Below are positions 60,772 to 64,000 of a stretch of 64,000 nucleotides of DNA, piece by piece. The stretch's first letter is position 1. Each line of letters opens with the position of its first letter. Origin of the DNA: Telopea speciosissima (taxonomy: Eukaryota; Streptophyta; Magnoliopsida; Proteales; Proteaceae); contig NC_057926.1 of the NCBI RefSeq assembly GCF_018873765.1, forward strand, positions 51,813,878 through 51,877,877. Direction: 5' to 3'. A program made the translations under genes and the position numbers. The notes under the pieces are model-generated. The model searched no databases. It saw only the letters and a program-made list of their open reading frames with translations, and was not told the DNA's origin.

Positions 60772-60938
60772 AAAAAAAGGCGTACCCAATACATGAAACT
60801 CCCGCCACTGCAAAGTTTGGGAGGGAATCATTATACATGCAGCCTTATTCTTCCTACTTTCACAGGAAAGCTGTTTCCAAACTCAGACTCGTGACCATTG
60901 GTCACAATGGAGCAACCTTAGCACCAAAGCACTCCTGA
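60772..60938 (-). mobile_element. Au-type SINE
   Basis: The third reverse-complement Au SINE: a tail of eight A's complement at 60771-60778, then GGCGTACCCAATACATGA, CTCCCGCCACTGC, GCAGCCTTATTCTTCC, ACTCGTGACCATTGGTCAC and GGAGCAACCTTAGCACC. It abuts the MITE at 60603-60762 directly. No clear target duplication was found. Confidence 0.82.
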
Positions 60939-60946
60939 AAAAAAAT

Positions 60947-60961
60947 ATATATATATATAAA
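60947..60961 (+). promoter_or_regulatory. Possible TATA box of the dioxygenase gene
   Basis: ATATATATATATAAACCCC lies about 185 nt upstream of the start codon at 61143 and ends in the TATAAA pattern of plant TATA boxes. It sits just after the Au SINE. It could equally be an AT microsatellite formed in the SINE flank. Confidence 0.3.
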
Positions 60962-61142
60962 CCCCATCTTTCTCATTTAATAAATCAACTTAAAAATTTA
61001 TTTGTACATATTTTATTATACTAGTTGGAGTTTGACCAGATTACTTTAACACCTTTAAAGTTATCTGCAACTTAAGTTTGGTTTTGCTTCTACACAACCG
61101 AATTAAGAGAAGGGGGAGATAAGATTCACTAATAGAGCGAAA

Positions 61143-62646
61143 ATGGAGAATGGAAGAGGCGAAGAAGAAGGATACGATCGGGCCAAGGAGGTGAAGCAAT
61201 TTGACGATTCCAAAATCGGAGTAAAGGGACTCGTCGACTCAGGCATCACCTCCATCCCTCGTTTCTTCATTCACCCACCCGATTCTCTCTCCTGCACCGC
61301 CACACCCACTGCCACCGCCATCGCAGCTTCTCCTCCTGCGTCTAATCCCATCCCTACCGTCGATCTCACCGACTTTGATTCAGACCGTAGATCGATCATC
61401 GTTGACCAAATCCGAGACGCCTCCCGTACTCTGGGCTTCTTTCAGGTCACTAACCATGGCATCCCTTCCGAAGTCATCGACCGTACGATCGCCGCCATCA
61501 AAGGCTTCAACGAGCAGTCGGTGGATATCAAAGCACTCCACTACAACCGCGATGTGGGACGCAGCGTATCATTTTCGTCAAACTTCGATCTCTACACATC
61601 GAAGGCTGCCAATTGGAGGGACACGATTGAATTAAGGTGGGGCCCGAATTTTGACATCAGTGAAATCCCGGAGATCTGTCGGAGTGAGCTCGTTGAGTGG
61701 GACAGGCAGGTTCAACGGTTGGGAGAGACGTTGATGGAGATCTTATCGGAAGGCTTGGGACTGGAGGGTGGAAGATTGAAGGCGTTGAGCTGCACAGAAG
61801 GGAAGACTATGGTGGCCCACTACTATCCGTTCTGTCCTCAACCAGATCTGACGCTTGGGACTTCGTCTCACACGGATCCAGGAGTGCTGACCGTGTTGCT
61901 GCAGGACCAGATCGGAGGGTTGCAGGTGAAGCACGGGGAGCATTGGGTGAATGTTCAGCCCGTACCTGGTGCTCTTGTCATCAACATCGGGGATATCCTC
62001 CAGGTAACCAAATTCATTTAATCTGAACCGGATGATTGAACCATGTTAGATAACCACCTGACAAACCCTAGTTTGGTGTGTAAACCATCGGTTAAACCAA
62101 AAAAAGAAAGGGGACCTACTCTTTCAAGGCTTCGCTAAAAACTCAATTTTTATCCTCTCAAATGCATTTTTAAAGTATATTGGCTAGTGCACGGCACTTG
62201 AGAAGATGAAAATACCCTTCGTTGTTATCGTATGTAAAAAAAACTCATCTTCCAACCACAATGGGGTGAAATTACCGCCCCACCCCCATGAAAGACAGAA
62301 ATCCCACCCCTAAGATACCAACGAACTCTCATTGGTTGTTGCACATATGTAGCCCCTCCAGTCCCCCATTATATGTGAGATTCGTTATATTTTTCAGGTT
62401 ATTTCCAATGATGGATATAGGAGCGTGGAGCACAGAGTGTTGGCCAATCATCTTCTGCAACCACGCATCTCAATTGCTATTTTTTTCAATCCAAGTAAGA
62501 GAGAGGACTTATATGGACCCCTTCCAGAGCTGATATCACAAGATAAACCAGCCCTTTATCGGCCATTTACGTTGTCAGAATTCTTAGGAAGGTTTTTCAC
62601 AAGGGGGTTGGGCGACAAATCTTTGATAAGCCACTTTCAACTGTGA
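61143..62646 (+). CDS. 2-oxoglutarate/Fe(II)-dependent dioxygenase (ACC oxidase homologue type)
   Basis: A soluble DOXC-class oxygenase that couples 2-oxoglutarate decarboxylation to substrate hydroxylation or demethylation. Two exons, 61143-62003 and 62398-62646, give 369 residues, with borders CAG|GTAACC and TTTTCAG|GTT in phase. The N-terminus YDRAKEVKQFDDSKIGVKGLVDSGITSIP is the hallmark of the group named 1-aminocyclopropane-1-carboxylate oxidase homologues. Next come DIOX_N (PIPTVDLTDF near 70; GFFQVTNHGIP near 98-108) and the double-stranded beta-helix. Iron ligands are His243 and Asp245 (SSHTDPG) and His299 (SVEHRV); the 2-oxoglutarate motif is R310-I-S312. YYPFCPQPDLT and NIGD are conserved. 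Everything needed for activity is present. The substrate cannot be told. True ethylene-forming ACC oxidase is unlikely because of the N-terminus. Intron 1 holds a MITE relic. Confidence 0.95.
62240..62385. mobile_element. MITE relic in the dioxygenase intron
   Basis: ATTACCGCCCCACCCCCATG and AACTCTCATTGGTTGTTGC correspond to the core of the element at 14283-14438 (ACTCTCATTGGCTGG). The ends are too decayed to bound. Confidence 0.4.
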
Positions 62647-63333
62647 AAGAGGCATCTTTGATAGTTGTTTTCTGTTTAAGTTGTTTTTTAGACCTGGTTG
62701 AACTGGTGGTTCAGTTGGTCCAGTTTAATTTAGATATTTAATTTTTTTTTTCTTTTTATTTAAGTTTGGATTCACGATTTCTTAGACTTTATAAGAAGTT
62801 ATGACAACCATAAATAAGATCAATTAACTTGCGTTCAACTTTAGAAAGAGAAGAGTTAGAGATGGGGGATTTAATTAGTTGTACCATAGAAGGACCTTGC
62901 AGGTACTCCATTCACAAACCTCAATGCATTTTGTCTAAGTAATGTAGAAGAATGATACAGCAATTGAAAATCATTGAATATTAGATTGATTTAAAATTGT
63001 GATCCGTTAAATTTTACGTTCAAACTCAATTATATATCATTTGATAAAATTAATCAATAATGTTTTGATAAGTCACATGTCAAATTTGGTGATCAATCTC
63101 ACATATACGACAACTAGCATAAGTTTTATCGATTTTTTAACATCCTAATCCTCCATTAAGTTCATGTTAAATTCACTTATAAATTTCTTAGACCTCTTTA
63201 AGATCCATTCTAACTTTCTAGTCTGAAATGTTGGCAATCGTGATGTAGGCAATATAAACCTTGAAATTTACGCCCCAACTGAACCGCTGTGTCAATTATA
63301 AAGGCTACAATGGAATGAGTTCTAAGTATATTA

Positions 63334-63368
<35 letters not shown>

Positions 63369-64000
63369 CCTGTTCTAATCAAGGTTTTAAGTTTTTCATT
63401 TTTCTCTTTAAAGATATTGTTTTATATAGTTGAATCGTTTAAAAGTAAAAGTCAACCTCACTAAATAAAGGGCAATTTTGGTGAGGTAAATTTAATTGAT
63501 TGCTTTAAAATTCGAATTATTTAAAATTTCTACCAACTCCCCCAATTAATCATTAAGTAAATTAAAATGATTTTTCTCTTCATCTACCCACCTACAAAAT
63601 TATCTGCCACAAACATGATAGTGTTGCCAATAGAGATTTCTTTGGCCGGTGGATGATCCGGACACCTGGCCCTTCCCTCCCCTGGGCAGGCAGCAATCAA
63701 TTGTGATGGTTTTGTTCGCGATGGGTAAGGCAACTATGGTGTTCTGGGCCGTGACGCATTTGGTCGTGTGTTGTTTGCCATCACTAGGCAACTATTGTGT
63801 TTTGGGCCATTCGTAGCAGACTACTTCGCTTGCTGAGACGTATAACAAACAGTTCACAAATTCAAATCATCAAGGATGATAAACCATTGGCATACCCTCA
63901 CGTATACTTTGCCAAGCAGCTAAGTCTTTACTATAACAACAAAGAACTATATTACTCTCTCTCTCTCTCTCCATTTTACAACTACAATTCAAATATCAGT
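62647..64000. other. 3' flank of the dioxygenase gene
   Basis: AT-rich sequence that includes the 3' untranslated region. An (AT)n run of about 30 nt lies at 63337-63367 and a (CT)n run at 63954-63972. The only other recognisable piece is the RNase H relic listed separately. Confidence 0.5.
63690..63860 (+). mobile_element. LINE RNase H relic
   Basis: The plus strand reads NCDGFVRDG, a stop, then GNYGVLGRDAFGRVLFAITR, matching the first strands of the plant LINE RNase H-like domain. A related tail sequence (CTTGC.GAGACGTATAACA) recurs near 46975-47030. It is a short, broken remnant. Confidence 0.5.

Overview
The window is nuclear DNA from a flowering plant, most likely a eudicot. The genes carry AT-rich introns with GT..AG borders. 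All six recognisable genes belong to land-plant families: BAP31-like, PDLP, caleosin/peroxygenase, UEV1, PLATZ and an ACC-oxidase-homologue dioxygenase. Au-type SINEs, L1-type LINE ends and many short inverted-repeat transposons fill the rest. The species cannot be named from the sequence. There is no operon, CRISPR array, prophage or rRNA, and I saw no intact tRNA gene.

Layout. 1-2.3 kb: a degenerate tandem repeat interrupted by a MITE and a 5'-truncated LINE. 2.3-9.6 kb: gene-free, with SINEs and a MITE. 9.65-10.05 kb (minus): BAP31-like ER membrane protein, single exon. 10.05-15 kb: gene-poor. 15.08-17.09 kb (minus): plasmodesmata-located protein in three exons, the last only 14 nt. 17.1-24.6 kb: MITEs, a hAT-like element and simple repeats. 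24.62-28.78 kb (minus): caleosin/peroxygenase in six exons, with a LINE end in intron 3. 29-32.7 kb: a MITE and opposed LINE remnants. 32.74-37.04 kb (minus): UEV1 ubiquitin-E2 variant in four exons, with a long TE-bearing intron 1. 37-41.3 kb: degenerate repeats and an Au SINE. 41.33-44.76 kb (minus): PLATZ zinc-binding transcription factor in five exons, with four MITEs in its introns. 46-59.65 kb: a decayed tandem array of a roughly 2.7-3 kb non-coding unit, invaded by MITEs, a 1.3 kb element and a 1.65 kb gene-capturing element. 61.14-62.65 kb (plus): a two-exon 2-oxoglutarate/Fe(II) dioxygenase.

I rebuilt the exon structures by hand from conserved protein sequence, splice borders and codon phase. 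All five spliced genes give continuous frames of plausible length. The genes look functionally unrelated. They act in ER trafficking, cell-cell communication, lipid-peroxide metabolism, K63 ubiquitination, transcription and specialised metabolism, and they share only their neighbourhood.

The most notable structure is mobile DNA. One MITE family, about 120-165 bp with GGGAGAATGTTCTC-type ends and 9-bp target duplications, occurs in at least eight copies. A second group of strong fold-back elements has TTTTTATC-type ends. A third element at 53.35-55.0 kb has 76-bp inverted ends and carries a broken piece of an At4g28100-like GPI-anchored-protein gene. Paralogous repeat copies in the window supply empty sites for several insertions. 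I found no convincing undescribed cellular system, only unusual transposon biology and unusual small exons.
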